Assembly (NCBI GenBank): GCA_019115605.1
Contig: DXDG01000014.1
Coordinates: 124,001-188,000, forward strand
DNA from: Candidatus Alistipes faecigallinarum
Lineage (GTDB): Bacteria > Bacteroidota > Bacteroidia > Bacteroidales > Rikenellaceae
DNA: 64,000 nt
Reading direction: 5' to 3'
Shown one piece after another: positions 7,591-16,066 of the stretch (position 1 is its first letter; each line of letters opens with the position of its first letter). A program made the translations under genes and the position numbers. Under the pieces are notes generated by a model. It saw only the letters and a list, made by a program, of their open reading frames with translations, was not told where the DNA came from and did not search any database.

Positions 7591-8741
7591 TAACGGCCGA
7601 AGAGTATACCCTGCTGCAAACGCCCGCATTGCGCGAAGCGGTTGCCGCCGCTGCGGGCCGCGACCCGCTGGAGGTGGCTCTCGACGCCCGCATCCCCCAT
7701 GCGCGGCTGGTGGCCACGCAGGTCAAGTACCTCGCCCGCGCGCGCCACAAGCTCCCGAGCTTCGCCGCGGCGCAGTGCATCCTGCCCCCGCGGGCCTTCG
7801 AGCAGGCTTCGAGCGAGGCGTGCGCCGCGCACAAGTGCATCGAGGGCGATGCGGTGCTGGACCTGACGTGCGGCCTCGGGGTCGATACCCTCTATTTGAG
7901 CCGCCGCTTCCGCCGCGTCGTGGCCCTCGAGAGCGACCCCCTGCTGGCGCGCATCACGGCCGACAACCTCGCGCGCCTCGGCGTACGCAACGTCGAGCTC
8001 CTTGCGCTGCGCGCCGAGGAGTACCTCGCCCGCGAAGGGCTGCACTTCGACTGGATCTACGCCGATCCCGACCGCCGCTCGGACAAGGGGCTCAAGCAGC
8101 TGCGGCTGGAGGCCTGCTCGCCCGACATCCTCGCCCTGCGCCCGCTCATCGAGCGCGCCGCGCCGCGTCTCTGCCTCAAGAACTCGCCGCTGTTCGACGT
8201 GGCGGAGGCCCTGCGCCTCTTCCCGCAAAGCCGCGTGGAGGTCCTCTCGCTCGACGGCGAGTGCAAGGAGGTGCTCGTCTATGCCGACGGCCGGGGTCCC
8301 GCACGGACGGCCACGGCCCTCGGAATGGGATCCTTTACGGCGGAGGGCGCCGGGGAGGCGGAGGTACCGACGCCGCCTCCGGCGTTCGACCCGGAGCGCT
8401 ACCGCTGGCTGGTGATTCCCGACGTGGCGCTGCAGAAGGCCCGCCTCGTGAGACACCACCTGGCCGGACGCGCCGACTGCTGGAGCGAGAACTCCTACGG
8501 ATTCGCCGCCGAGCGTCCCGAAGGGGTGCTGGGGCGCGTCTGCGAGATCGAGCGGATCGAGCCCTACGACCCGCGGCGCCTCAAGCGCGCCTGGAAGGGG
8601 TTCGGCGCCGAGGTGCTCAAGCGCGACTTCCCCCTCGCTGTCGAGGAGATCATGCGCCGCCTGGGGCTTCACGCCGGGGCGGATCTGCGCGTGGCCTTCA
8701 CGAAAACGGGGAACGATTTTTGGGCGATCCGCCTAAAATAG
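7587..8741 (+). CDS. Class I SAM-dependent methyltransferase, PG_1098/THUMP-like type
   Basis: A 384-residue protein started at the ATG that overlaps the comEC stop; the frame is open upstream but inside comEC. The Rossmann methyltransferase core spans about residues 85-230: motif I DLTCGLGVDTLYLS, the acidic end of beta 2 in VVALESDP, and motif IV YADPDRRSDKGLK. An N-terminal helical region and a C-terminal THUMP-like part flank it, as in Bacteroidota proteins related to Porphyromonas PG_1098. The substrate is probably RNA but cannot be told from sequence. Confidence 0.75.
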   Translation: MITAEEYTLLQTPALREAVAAAAGRDPLEVALDARIPHARLVATQVKYLARARHKLPSFAAAQCILPPRAFEQASSEACAAHKCIEGDAVLDLTCGLGVDTLYLSRRFRRVVALESDPLLARITADNLARLGVRNVELLALRAEEYLAREGLHFDWIYADPDRRSDKGLKQLRLEACSPDILALRPLIERAAPRLCLKNSPLFDVAEALRLFPQSRVEVLSLDGECKEVLVYADGRGPARTATALGMGSFTAEGAGEAEVPTPPPAFDPERYRWLVIPDVALQKARLVRHHLAGRADCWSENSYGFAAERPEGVLGRVCEIERIEPYDPRRLKRAWKGFGAEVLKRDFPLAVEEIMRRLGLHAGADLRVAFTKTGNDFWAIRLK

Positions 8742-8750
8742 CTATCTTTG
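8719..8750 (+). promoter_or_regulatory. Promoter before the YihY-family gene
   Basis: TTTG at 8719-8722, a 20-base spacer and TATCTTTG at 8743-8750 make a near-consensus Bacteroidota sigma-ABfr promoter, with the start codon at 8767. It should drive the yihY-DUF2520-kdsC unit. Confidence 0.7.
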
Positions 8751-8766
8751 TGTCAATAGCACGACC

Positions 8767-10101
8767 ATGAAGCTGCGCGACATCCCGACCTATTTCACCG
8801 ACACGATTTTCCGGCTCCCGGCCGACACCTGGCGCAGTCCGCTGGTGCGGTGGCTCGTGCAGCAGTACAAGCTGCTCTTCTATACGGCCCGCGGCCTCAA
8901 GGAGCACGGCACGCTGGTGCGCAGCGCCGCGCTGACCTTCTACACGCTCATGTCGCTCGTGCCCATCGCCGCCGTGGTCTTCGCCGTGGTCAAGGGCTTC
9001 GGGCTGGCCGACGGCCTCACCGCGCGCCTCTACGGGCTCTTCCCGCAGAATCCCGAGGTGGTGCGCTACCTGATCGACTTCGCCGAAAACGCCCTCGGAC
9101 GCACGCAGGGCGGCGTGGTGGCCGCCGTGGCGCTCGTCATGCTGTTCTGGGCCGTGATCCGCGTCTTCGGGTCGATCGAGAGCGCCTTCAACAACATCTG
9201 GGAGGTCAAGGTCGAGCGCAGCATCACCCGCCAGTGGACCGACTACATCGCCGTGGTGCTGATCGTCCCGCTGCTGTGGATCGTCGCTTCGGCGGCGACC
9301 GACTACGCCGAACGGCTGCTGGGATTCGACGGCAGCTGGTACTTCGCCCTGCTCTCGCGGCTCGCCTCGATGGTGGTCGTATGGGCCATGTTCGCCCTGC
9401 TCTACATGGTCATCCCCAATGCCCGGGTGCGCCCGGGCAGCGCCTTGATGGCGGGCATCGTCGCCGGGACGATCTTCCTGCTCTTCCAGTGGGGCTATGT
9501 CTACCTGCAGCGCTGGATGACCTCCTACAACGCCATCTACGGCAGCTTCGCCGCCCTGCCCCTGTTCCTCATCTGGATGCAGACCTCGTGGCAGATCCTC
9601 CTCTTCGGCGGCGAGCTCTCGTTCGCCTACCAGAATGTCAAGCGCTTCGACGAGGAACGCGAGTCGCTGCTCGTGAGCTACGACCAGCGGCGCAAGATCC
9701 TGCTCACGGTGATGCTCCTCGTCGTGCGCCATTTCCGCGACTGCGGAGGCGCGATGCCCGCCGAGGAGATCCGCCGCCGGATCGACCTCCCGACGCGTAT
9801 CGTGAACGACATCCTCTACCAGCTCGTGCAGGCCGGGCAGCTCATCGCCGTGCGCAGCGGCGACGGCGAGCGCGAGGTGAGCTACACGCCCGCCTACGAC
9901 ATCGCCTCGATGACCGTCTACAGCGTGCTGGAGGCCGTCGAGCGCAGCGGGCAGACCTCCTTCGACCTGGATGCCACGCCCGAGCTGGCCCATATCGCCC
10001 GCGAGCTCGAGGGACTGAAGCGCGCGGCCCGCGAATCCGGGGAGAACGTGCCGCTGGTGAGCCTGCTGGAACCCTCCCCTTCCGAAAAAACAGACGCATG
10101 A
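8767..10101 (+). CDS. YihY/BrkB-family inner membrane protein with C-terminal winged-helix-like part
   Basis: A 444-residue protein. About residues 50-300 carry the six membrane segments of the YihY/UPF0761 family (once called RNase BN), including AALTFYTLMSLVPIAAVVFA and YGSFAALPLFLIWMQTSWQILLFGGELS. The last 130 residues are soluble and look like a winged helix (PAEEIRRRIDLPTRIVNDILYQLVQAGQL), common in Bacteroidota members. The function of the family is unsettled. Transcription probably starts at the promoter at 8719-8750; the stop overlaps the next gene by 4 bases. Confidence 0.85.
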   Translation: MKLRDIPTYFTDTIFRLPADTWRSPLVRWLVQQYKLLFYTARGLKEHGTLVRSAALTFYTLMSLVPIAAVVFAVVKGFGLADGLTARLYGLFPQNPEVVRYLIDFAENALGRTQGGVVAAVALVMLFWAVIRVFGSIESAFNNIWEVKVERSITRQWTDYIAVVLIVPLLWIVASAATDYAERLLGFDGSWYFALLSRLASMVVVWAMFALLYMVIPNARVRPGSALMAGIVAGTIFLLFQWGYVYLQRWMTSYNAIYGSFAALPLFLIWMQTSWQILLFGGELSFAYQNVKRFDEERESLLVSYDQRRKILLTVMLLVVRHFRDCGGAMPAEEIRRRIDLPTRIVNDILYQLVQAGQLIAVRSGDGEREVSYTPAYDIASMTVYSVLEAVERSGQTSFDLDATPELAHIARELEGLKRAARESGENVPLVSLLEPSPSEKTDA

Positions 10102-10871
10102 AAGAGATTGTCATCATAGGAAGCGGCAACTTGGCCGAATCGCTTGCCGTGGCCGTGGCCGCCGCCCCGGAGCTGCGGCTCGTGCAGCTCTTCGCCCGCA
10201 ACGAGGCGCGGGGCCGCGAGGTCGCGGCGCTCGCCGGCATCGCCTGGTGCGGCGATGCCGCGCAGCTGGCCCGCGCGGAGCTGTACCTGATCGCCGTCAG
10301 CGACCGCGCCGTCGCGGAGGTCGCCGCGCAGCTCCCCATTCCGGCCGGGGCCGCTGTGGCCCACACGGCCGGCTGCGTGCCGCTCGATGTGCTGCCGTAT
10401 GAGCGCCGTGCGGTCTTCTACCCGATGCAGACCTTCACGCGGGGCCGCCGGGTCGATTTCGCGGAGATCCCGATCTTTGTCGAGGCCTCGACACCCGCGC
10501 TGTGCGACGAGCTGGAGGCCTGCGCCCGCTGCCTTTCGCGGCGGGTGATGCGCAGCGACTCGGCCCGGCGGGCGCGGATCCACCTTGCGGCGGTCTTCGC
10601 CTGCAACTTCGCCAACCACATGTACGCCCTCGGCGAGCGCATCGTCCGCGACGCGGGCCTCGACTTCGGGGTGCTCAAGCCGCTCATTATGGAGACGGCC
10701 CGCAAGGCGTGCGACGCCCCGTCGCCCTCCGACGTGCAGACCGGCCCTGCCGTGCGCGGCGACCTTGCCACGCAGCAGCGCCACCTCGACCTGCTCGGGG
10801 GCGACGAAAACCTTCAGGAAATCTACAAGTTGATAAGCAAAGAGATATGGGAAACTTCAAGGAAGATATAG
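10098..10871 (+). CDS. Rossmann-like/DUF2520 oxidoreductase
   Basis: A 257-residue protein started at the ATG overlapping the yihY stop. The N-terminal NAD(P)-binding fold begins IVIIGSGNLAESLAVAV (GxGNxA) and resembles F420-dependent NADP reductase/ProC-like proteins. The C-terminal all-helical DUF2520 domain has AVFACNFANHMYALGE and the GPAVRGDLATQQRHL block. The substrate is unknown. It overlaps the KdsC-type gene by 25 bases, so the two are likely translated together. Confidence 0.8.
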   Translation: MKEIVIIGSGNLAESLAVAVAAAPELRLVQLFARNEARGREVAALAGIAWCGDAAQLARAELYLIAVSDRAVAEVAAQLPIPAGAAVAHTAGCVPLDVLPYERRAVFYPMQTFTRGRRVDFAEIPIFVEASTPALCDELEACARCLSRRVMRSDSARRARIHLAAVFACNFANHMYALGERIVRDAGLDFGVLKPLIMETARKACDAPSPSDVQTGPAVRGDLATQQRHLDLLGGDENLQEIYKLISKEIWETSRKI

Positions 10872-11392
10872 CACGCTGCAAGGCGTTCGTATTCGACGTG
10901 GACGGGGTGATGACCGACGGAGGCATCATCCCGACGATCGACGGGGACTTCATCCGCCGCTACAACGCCAAGGACGGCTACGCCCTGGCCTACGCCATCA
11001 AGCTGGGCTACAGGGTCTGCATCATCTCGGGCGGGCGCGGCCGCACGCTCGAATACCGGCTGAAGATGCTCGGCGTCAAGGACTACTACCTCGATTGCAT
11101 GGACAAGATCGCCGCCATGCGCGAATACTTTGCCCGCGAGGGGATCGACCCCGCCAGCACGATCTACATGGGCGACGACATCCCCGACCTGGAGTGCATG
11201 CGCGAGGTGGGGATTCCGGTCTGCCCGGCCGATGCCGCGTCGGAGGTGATCGAGGCGTCGCGCTACGTCTCGGAGTTCCGGGGCGGCGAGGGCGCCGTGC
11301 GCGACATCGTCGAACAGGTGCTGCGCGCCCGCGGCGACTGGGCCCGCGACTCGATGGGCGTAACGCCCTCGACGCTCGTCGCCTCGCGGTAA
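10847..11392 (+). CDS. kdsC: KdsC-type HAD phosphatase (KDO-8-phosphate phosphatase)
   Basis: A 181-residue HAD phosphatase without a cap domain, the size of KdsC. Motif I is FDVDGVMTDGGI (nucleophile and acid/base aspartates), motif II is the serine in CIISGG, a lysine follows in CMDKIAAM, and motif IV is YMGDDIPDLECM. KdsC removes phosphate from 3-deoxy-D-manno-octulosonate 8-phosphate in lipopolysaccharide core synthesis. The start at 10847 lies inside the end of the preceding gene; longer starts are not plausible. A shared hairpin terminator follows. Confidence 0.8.
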   Translation: MGNFKEDIARCKAFVFDVDGVMTDGGIIPTIDGDFIRRYNAKDGYALAYAIKLGYRVCIISGGRGRTLEYRLKMLGVKDYYLDCMDKIAAMREYFAREGIDPASTIYMGDDIPDLECMREVGIPVCPADAASEVIEASRYVSEFRGGEGAVRDIVEQVLRARGDWARDSMGVTPSTLVASR

Positions 11393-11414
11393 GGCGCCGC
11401 CGGCCGTTCCGAAA

Positions 11415-11450
11415 CGAAGAGCTCCGACCCGCAAGGGCCGGAGCTCTTCG
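11415..11450. terminator. Bidirectional terminator between kdsC and the capsule operon
   Basis: CGAAGAGCTCCG and CGGAGCTCTTCG form a perfect 12-bp stem with a 12-base loop, followed by TTT on each strand. It lies exactly between two convergent genes and marks the 3' end of the polysaccharide operon. Confidence 0.8.
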
Positions 11451-11451
11451 T

Positions 11452-12300
11452 TTACAGTCGGACCGTGGGAACCCGCCGCCAGTCGGTCTGCCGGTCGGCC
11501 TCCTCCAGATCCACGAAGCGGAAGTCGGTGAGCAGCCGCCGCAGCTTCCGCTCGGCGCCCTTCAGCCCGACGTAGGACTTGAACCTGCGCAGCAGGGGCA
11601 GCCCGGGAACCATCGGCTGCCCGGCATCCAGGTCGCGCGGGTGGATGTAGGAGATCAGGTAGTCGGGCTGCTCGCGCGCCCAGCGGCGGATCAGCCCGTA
11701 GGGGAAGAGCCGGAAGTAGCCCCCGCCCGAGAAGACGACGTGGTGCGCGCCGATCTCCTTCGTGCTGATCGGGAACTCCTTGATCTCGACCCCTTCGTGG
11801 CGGATGAGGCTCGGCTGCGCCCGCCCGTAGGAGGGGATGCCGCCGTGGGCGTGGCGCGCCGGGAAGACCGAGCAGTCGATCTCGATGCCGCATTCGCGGA
11901 TCACCTCGAAGGCCCAGGCCTCGCTTGCGCGGATCGAGAACCCCGGGGCGCGGAAGCAGCGCACGCGCCTGCCGGTGATGTCCTCCAGCAGCCGGACCGA
12001 GGAGGCGACATCCTCGCGGAAGGCCGCGCGGTCCTGCTGCCAGACAAGCTGGTGGTTCATCGTGTGGCTCCCGACCTCGTAGCGCTCGGCGATGCGGCGC
12101 ACCAGGTCGGGGTAGGTGCGGGCGATCCATCCGATGACGAAGAAGGTCGCGCGGGTGTGCGTGTCGTCGAGGATCCGGAAGATGCGCTCCATGTTTTCGT
12201 AGATGCGCACCGGGTAGCGGACCCATTCGGCCTCAGAGCGCGTGGAGTCGTTGTCGAGCAGGTGGAACCACTCCTCGACGTCGAACGTCAGGATGTTCAT
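11452..12300 (-). CDS. Polysaccharide deacetylase, XrtA/PEP-CTERM-locus type (DUF3473)
   Basis: A 282-residue carbohydrate esterase 4-type deacetylase without a signal peptide. It begins MNILTFDVEEWFH (metal-binding aspartates), has the second motif SHTMNHQ (two histidines), a catalytic-region FRAPGFSI, and ends with the DUF3473 tail VGLKGAERKLRRLLTDFRF. This subfamily is known from exosortase/PEP-CTERM polysaccharide loci, but no exosortase is present here. As last gene of the capsule operon it probably removes acetyl groups from a lipid-linked or nascent sugar chain. Confidence 0.85.
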   Translation of the reverse strand: MNILTFDVEEWFHLLDNDSTRSEAEWVRYPVRIYENMERIFRILDDTHTRATFFVIGWIARTYPDLVRRIAERYEVGSHTMNHQLVWQQDRAAFREDVASSVRLLEDITGRRVRCFRAPGFSIRASEAWAFEVIRECGIEIDCSVFPARHAHGGIPSYGRAQPSLIRHEGVEIKEFPISTKEIGAHHVVFSGGGYFRLFPYGLIRRWAREQPDYLISYIHPRDLDAGQPMVPGLPLLRRFKSYVGLKGAERKLRRLLTDFRFVDLEEADRQTDWRRVPTVRL

Positions 12301-12312
12301 GATTGGCAGGGG

Positions 12313-12891
12313 TTAAGGTTTTTCGGGAATGTGCCTGACGACCGCGGCCGGGCGGCCCGTCGCAATGGTCCAGGCGGGAATGTCCTTCGTTACGAGCGAC
12401 CCGGCGCCGACGATGGCCCCCTCGCCGACGGTAACCCCCGGCAGCACGAAGCTCTCCATGCCGATCAGGCAGCCGCGGCCGAGGCGGATCTCCCCGTAGC
12501 GGTATCCCAGGCGGGCGTAGTCGCCGCCGACGTAGTAGCCGCGCAGGTCGCGCTGGTGGCAGAGCAGGCGGCAGCCCGCGGCGATGTGGACGTGGTCCTC
12601 GATCCGGATCCGGTCGGCATGGTTGAGGTCGATGCGCACGTGGTCGCCGACGAAGACCCCCTTGCCGACGCGGCAGCCGAGGCCCCGCAGCAGGCGCGGC
12701 CGCAGCAGGCGCGGATTGACCGGTTCGAGAATCCACCAGTCCATCATGCTCACCAGCAGCGCGTGGTAGAGGTTACCGAAGAAGCGCCCCGCGACCCGCG
12801 CGAGGCTGACGTCGCCGTACTCCTCTTCGGAGTAGTTCATGCCCAGTCTCCGCAGCAGGCGGAAGGCCGGGCTCAAACGTTTTTCAGACAT
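12313..12891 (-). CDS. Left-handed beta-helix O-acetyltransferase
   Basis: A 192-residue protein of the WcaF/LacA/CysE-like hexapeptide transferase group. About residues 70-185 show isoleucine-patch repeats (VGKGVFVGDHVRIDLN, IRIEDHVHIAAGCRLL, GCLIGMESFVLPGVTVGEGAIVGAGS). The start at 12891 gives a family-typical length; the frame runs on upstream inside the neighbouring gene. It lies 2 bases after a glycosyltransferase in the capsule operon and likely acetylates the repeat unit. Confidence 0.8.
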   Translation of the reverse strand: MSEKRLSPAFRLLRRLGMNYSEEEYGDVSLARVAGRFFGNLYHALLVSMMDWWILEPVNPRLLRPRLLRGLGCRVGKGVFVGDHVRIDLNHADRIRIEDHVHIAAGCRLLCHQRDLRGYYVGGDYARLGYRYGEIRLGRGCLIGMESFVLPGVTVGEGAIVGAGSLVTKDIPAWTIATGRPAAVVRHIPEKP

Positions 12892-12893
12892 GG

Positions 12894-13709
12894 CTATTGT
12901 TGTTTGGTGTTCCAGATCCTTTTCAGGGCCCAGGCGCGCACGCCGACGGGCAGGATGCGGACCACGGAGTGCGTGGCGATGTTGCGCAGCAGGTCGCCCG
13001 GGGTGTAGAATCCCAGGCGGTAGAAGCGGCGGAAGCAGCCGATCTCGCGGACCATGTACTTCCAGCCGCCGCGCCGGGCGATCATCGCGCGCGAGGTCCG
13101 CACGTAGTAAAGCACCTCCTGGATGTTGTAGAAGCGGCAGCCGCGGAGCAGCATCCGCACCCAGAGGTCGTAATCCTCGTAGTAGGGGTGGTCTTCGTAG
13201 TTGCCCGCGCCCAGTACGGCGCTGCGGCGGAAGGCCGACCCGGCATGGCATACGGGCGAGCGGCGGTGTGCCAGGCGGAGGATCTCCTCGTGGTGCTCGG
13301 GGCGGCGCTTTACGGCGATGACGCGGGAGGGGTCCCCCTCGAAGGTCTGCGACCAGCAGCTCACCACGTCGTAGCCCTCCTCCAGGCGGGCGATCTGCTT
13401 GGCGAAGCGCTCCGGGGGGATGATGTCGTCGGTGTCCATGCGGACGATGTATTCGTGCGAGCAGGCCCGCACGCCCCGGGCCAGCGCGGGCCCGAGACCG
13501 AGGTTCGTCTCGTTGCGGACGATCCGGAAGAGGGGGTGGCGCGCGGTGTACTCCGCGATGACGGCATCGAGCTCCGGCGTGAGGGGCCCGTCGCGGACCA
13601 GCACGATCTCCGCGGGCTGGAGCGTCTGGGCGAAGAGGCTGTCGAGGGCCTCGCGGAAGTAGGCGGGCGACTCCCCGCGGTAGATGGAGATCAGGACGGA
13701 AAAATCCAT
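12894..13709 (-). CDS. Family 2 glycosyltransferase
   Basis: A 271-residue GT-A enzyme. The nucleotide-sugar domain starts FSVLISIYRGESPAYFREALDSL, with a VRDGPL segment, the metal-binding RMDTDD motif near residue 95 and the acceptor-side EDYDLWVRML block (ED..L typical of GT2). It resembles amylovoran/galactosyl-type transferases of capsule loci. The donor and linkage cannot be predicted. It sits 11 bases after the UbiA-like gene. Confidence 0.85.
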   Translation of the reverse strand: MDFSVLISIYRGESPAYFREALDSLFAQTLQPAEIVLVRDGPLTPELDAVIAEYTARHPLFRIVRNETNLGLGPALARGVRACSHEYIVRMDTDDIIPPERFAKQIARLEEGYDVVSCWSQTFEGDPSRVIAVKRRPEHHEEILRLAHRRSPVCHAGSAFRRSAVLGAGNYEDHPYYEDYDLWVRMLLRGCRFYNIQEVLYYVRTSRAMIARRGGWKYMVREIGCFRRFYRLGFYTPGDLLRNIATHSVVRILPVGVRAWALKRIWNTKQQ

Positions 13710-13720
13710 GGCGGCGCGGT

Positions 13721-14539
13721 TTATTTGTAGTAGATGAACATGCCCTTGCCCGGGGCGTTGAGCAGCCGGAAGAGGATGCGCACCACCAGGTAGTAGGCGA
13801 ACAGCAGGCAGATGCGGAGGTCGAACCCGTCGTCGAGGAGGGCGATCGCGGCCGTGAGGACGAGCAGCATGGCGTAGTAGCCGATGCGGAAGGCGGGAAT
13901 CCCCTCCTTGCCGCCGATCAGACGCTGCATGAAGCCGATGCGGAATTTGGGGAACGACGCCCGTTCGAGGATGTTGGCCAGCGGGTAGGCGAAGAACGAG
14001 GCGGCAAAAAACGCGGGGTCTGCCTGCCCGATGAAGAGCAGCTGCGGGGCGCAGTAGCGGAGCGTGATGAGCGGGATGTAGAGGTAGAGGTTCCAGCGGC
14101 TGCGGACCGCGTTGTAGAACTGGTAGACGAACAGGATGGCCAGCGCGGCGACAAGGAAGGGGCCCGGCTGCGGCACGAGCAGGATCAGCCCGACGGCAAG
14201 CAGCGCCCCGAGCAGCAGCCGCCAGCCGTAGATGCGGCATTTGCGGCACTCGTAGTAGGAGATCTCGAAGATGTCGAGCCGCAGCGAGGGGTGCTCCTCG
14301 TGGAGGATCGTCTCGGTGTCGTTCTGGATGTAGCCCGTCTCGTAGAAGGTGTAGACGAGCGTGACGGCAAGCAGGACGGCGGGCAGCGCCCGGATCTCGA
14401 AATCCGCCTGCATCAGGGCCAGCGTGCAGGCCGGGAGGAGGTAGACCAGCGCCCAGGAGAGGAGCTTGCGGAGGCTCCGCTGGCGGGTGTGGTAGAGGTA
14501 GAGGAAGGGAACGTAGAAGAAGAGTCGCGACATGGTCAT
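13721..14539 (-). CDS. UbiA-like polytopic membrane protein with altered aspartate motif
   Basis: A 272-residue protein with 7-9 hydrophobic segments. The start at 14539 overlaps the HAD stop (ATGA); an ATG at 14548 is also possible. One loop reads GYIQNDTETILHEEHPSLRL, which lines up with the ND..D...DR.HP.KR loop of UbiA prenyltransferases such as decaprenyl-phosphate phosphoribosyltransferase, but the later aspartates are threonine and glutamate. Pairing with a HAD phosphatase is typical of that UbiA branch. It may transfer a phosphosugar to, or act on, a polyprenyl-phosphate within capsule synthesis. The family call rests on this loop, topology and pairing. Confidence 0.5.
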   Translation of the reverse strand: MTMSRLFFYVPFLYLYHTRQRSLRKLLSWALVYLLPACTLALMQADFEIRALPAVLLAVTLVYTFYETGYIQNDTETILHEEHPSLRLDIFEISYYECRKCRIYGWRLLLGALLAVGLILLVPQPGPFLVAALAILFVYQFYNAVRSRWNLYLYIPLITLRYCAPQLLFIGQADPAFFAASFFAYPLANILERASFPKFRIGFMQRLIGGKEGIPAFRIGYYAMLLVLTAAIALLDDGFDLRICLLFAYYLVVRILFRLLNAPGKGMFIYYK

Positions 14540-15201
14540 TGGCAGCATAGGATTTGGTAACGGGTGATTCGGTTCTTGCGCAGCGCCCGGCGCCACCGGG
14601 CGGCCCGCTTGCGGCGGGCGACGACGAGCACGCGCTCCGAGAGGCGGAGCAGCGGCATGTCCGAGCGGTCGTCGGTGACGGTCATGGCGAAGGGCGGGAG
14701 GATCCCCGCCTCCTTGAGGTATTCGAGCTTGCGGCCCAGCAGGTCCCGCCGCAGGCGCCCCGTGCAGCGGTCGCCGTCGTAGTCCAGCTCGGAGGAGCAG
14801 CAGCGGCCGATCCCCCAGCGCCGGGCCACGGTGCGGGCGATGCAGTCGAGGGTGGCGGAGGCCAGGCAGGGTTCGTAGCCCGCGGCCTTCACCTCGGCGA
14901 CGATCTCCTGCAGGCGCGGGCGGATCCGGGCGGCGAGGCACGTTTCGTAGAAGGCTTCGGCGGCCGTCGCCAGCTCCTGCCGCGTGTAGCCCCGCAGGTG
15001 GCGCAGAAGCATCTCCCGCGTCGGGTCGCGGCCCGTGAGGCGGCGGCAGCCGCGGTTGAACAGGCGCCACGGCAGACTCCGCGCCATCCGCCGCAGGAGG
15101 CGGTAGGAGCGCGAGCACAGGAGGAAGTCGAGGAAGTCGAGCGTCGTGTTCGAGTCGAACAGCGTGCCGCAGATGTCAATGAGAACCGTCCGGTTTTCCA
15201 T
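14536..15201 (-). CDS. HAD-IB-type phosphatase with Cys in place of the acid/base Asp
   Basis: A 221-residue HAD protein. Motif I is LIDICGTLFDSNTT: Asp9 is present but the usual Asp at +2 is Cys11. Motif II is in CLASATLD, the motif III lysine in LLGRKLEY and motif IV in VTDDRSDMPLL, so the rest of the active site is intact. A helical cap lies at about residues 20-90. In related loci such a HAD works with a UbiA transferase, removing the phosphate left after phosphoribosyl transfer. It overlaps the upstream GT2 gene by 26 bases and the UbiA-like gene by 4. Confidence 0.7.
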   Translation of the reverse strand: MENRTVLIDICGTLFDSNTTLDFLDFLLCSRSYRLLRRMARSLPWRLFNRGCRRLTGRDPTREMLLRHLRGYTRQELATAAEAFYETCLAARIRPRLQEIVAEVKAAGYEPCLASATLDCIARTVARRWGIGRCCSSELDYDGDRCTGRLRRDLLGRKLEYLKEAGILPPFAMTVTDDRSDMPLLRLSERVLVVARRKRAARWRRALRKNRITRYQILCCQ

Positions 15202-16057
15202 GGTCGGGATCTTTGAGCAGGGTTTTCAGGCATTTGAGGAGCTTCATCCCGACGATCTTCGGGATGCTGACCGCATAGGGCAGCTGCCGGAAGGCGCGCA
15301 GCTTGGCCCGCTGGTCCGCAAGCGTCTCCCCGAGGCGCACGAGGCGCCGGAGGTAGTGCTGCCGGTCGATGGCCCCGTGGGCCCCCGTGACGTTGGCGCC
15401 GTGCTGGCGGTAGAGGATGGTTGGCTCGGGGAGGTAGTCGAGCCGTCCGACCCCCGCGAGGACCAGCGCCGTCCACAGGTCGTGGTATTTCCACCCCGGG
15501 TAGGGCAGCAGGCGTTCGCGGGCCGCGCGGTTGAAGAGCGTCGCGCAGCCGAAGAGGGGACAGCCGTAGAGGATCATCCGGTAGGGGTCGCGGCAGTTGC
15601 GGGGGTCGATGCCCGAGTAGGCCCACAGCGAGGGGGCGATCGTCCGCAGCCGGGCATCGACGACCCGCAGGTCGCTGAAGACGCCCAGCGGGCGGTTGTC
15701 CTGCGCCTGCTCGCACTGCCGCATCTTCCGGTAGAGGTGTTCGACCTTCTCCGGCAGCCAGACGTCGTCCTGGTCGCAGAAGAGGTAGTAGTCGGCCTCG
15801 ACGGCGGCGAGCAGGGCCATGAACGAACGGCCCGACCCGAGGTTGCCCGCGCGGTCGTCGAGGCGCCGGATCCTTGCGGGGTGCTGTCGGGCGTAGGCGT
15901 CGATGATGGCGCAGGTCGCGTCTTTCGAGCCGTCGTCGCGGATGAAGAGGCACCACCCGCGGCAGCTCTGGGCGAGCAGCGAGTCGAGTTGTGCCGTGAG
16001 GTAACGCTCTCCGTTGTAGGTGGAGAGGAGGATGGCGATGGGTGCCGGTGATTGCAT
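15176..16057 (-). CDS. Family 2 glycosyltransferase, rhamnosyltransferase-like
   Basis: A 293-residue GT-A enzyme. It opens IAILLSTYNGERYLTAQLDSL, has IRDDGSKD, the metal motif FCDQDDVW near residue 95 and the acceptor block KYHDLWTAL. This set is typical of the alpha-L-Rha transferases and related GT2 enzymes of O-antigen loci, which fits the dTDP-L-rhamnose genes of the same operon, though donor specificity is only inferred. It starts 9 bases after the polymerase gene. Confidence 0.85.
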   Translation of the reverse strand: MQSPAPIAILLSTYNGERYLTAQLDSLLAQSCRGWCLFIRDDGSKDATCAIIDAYARQHPARIRRLDDRAGNLGSGRSFMALLAAVEADYYLFCDQDDVWLPEKVEHLYRKMRQCEQAQDNRPLGVFSDLRVVDARLRTIAPSLWAYSGIDPRNCRDPYRMILYGCPLFGCATLFNRAARERLLPYPGWKYHDLWTALVLAGVGRLDYLPEPTILYRQHGANVTGAHGAIDRQHYLRRLVRLGETLADQRAKLRAFRQLPYAVSIPKIVGMKLLKCLKTLLKDPDHGKPDGSH

Positions 16058-16066
16058 AGGCGGAGT

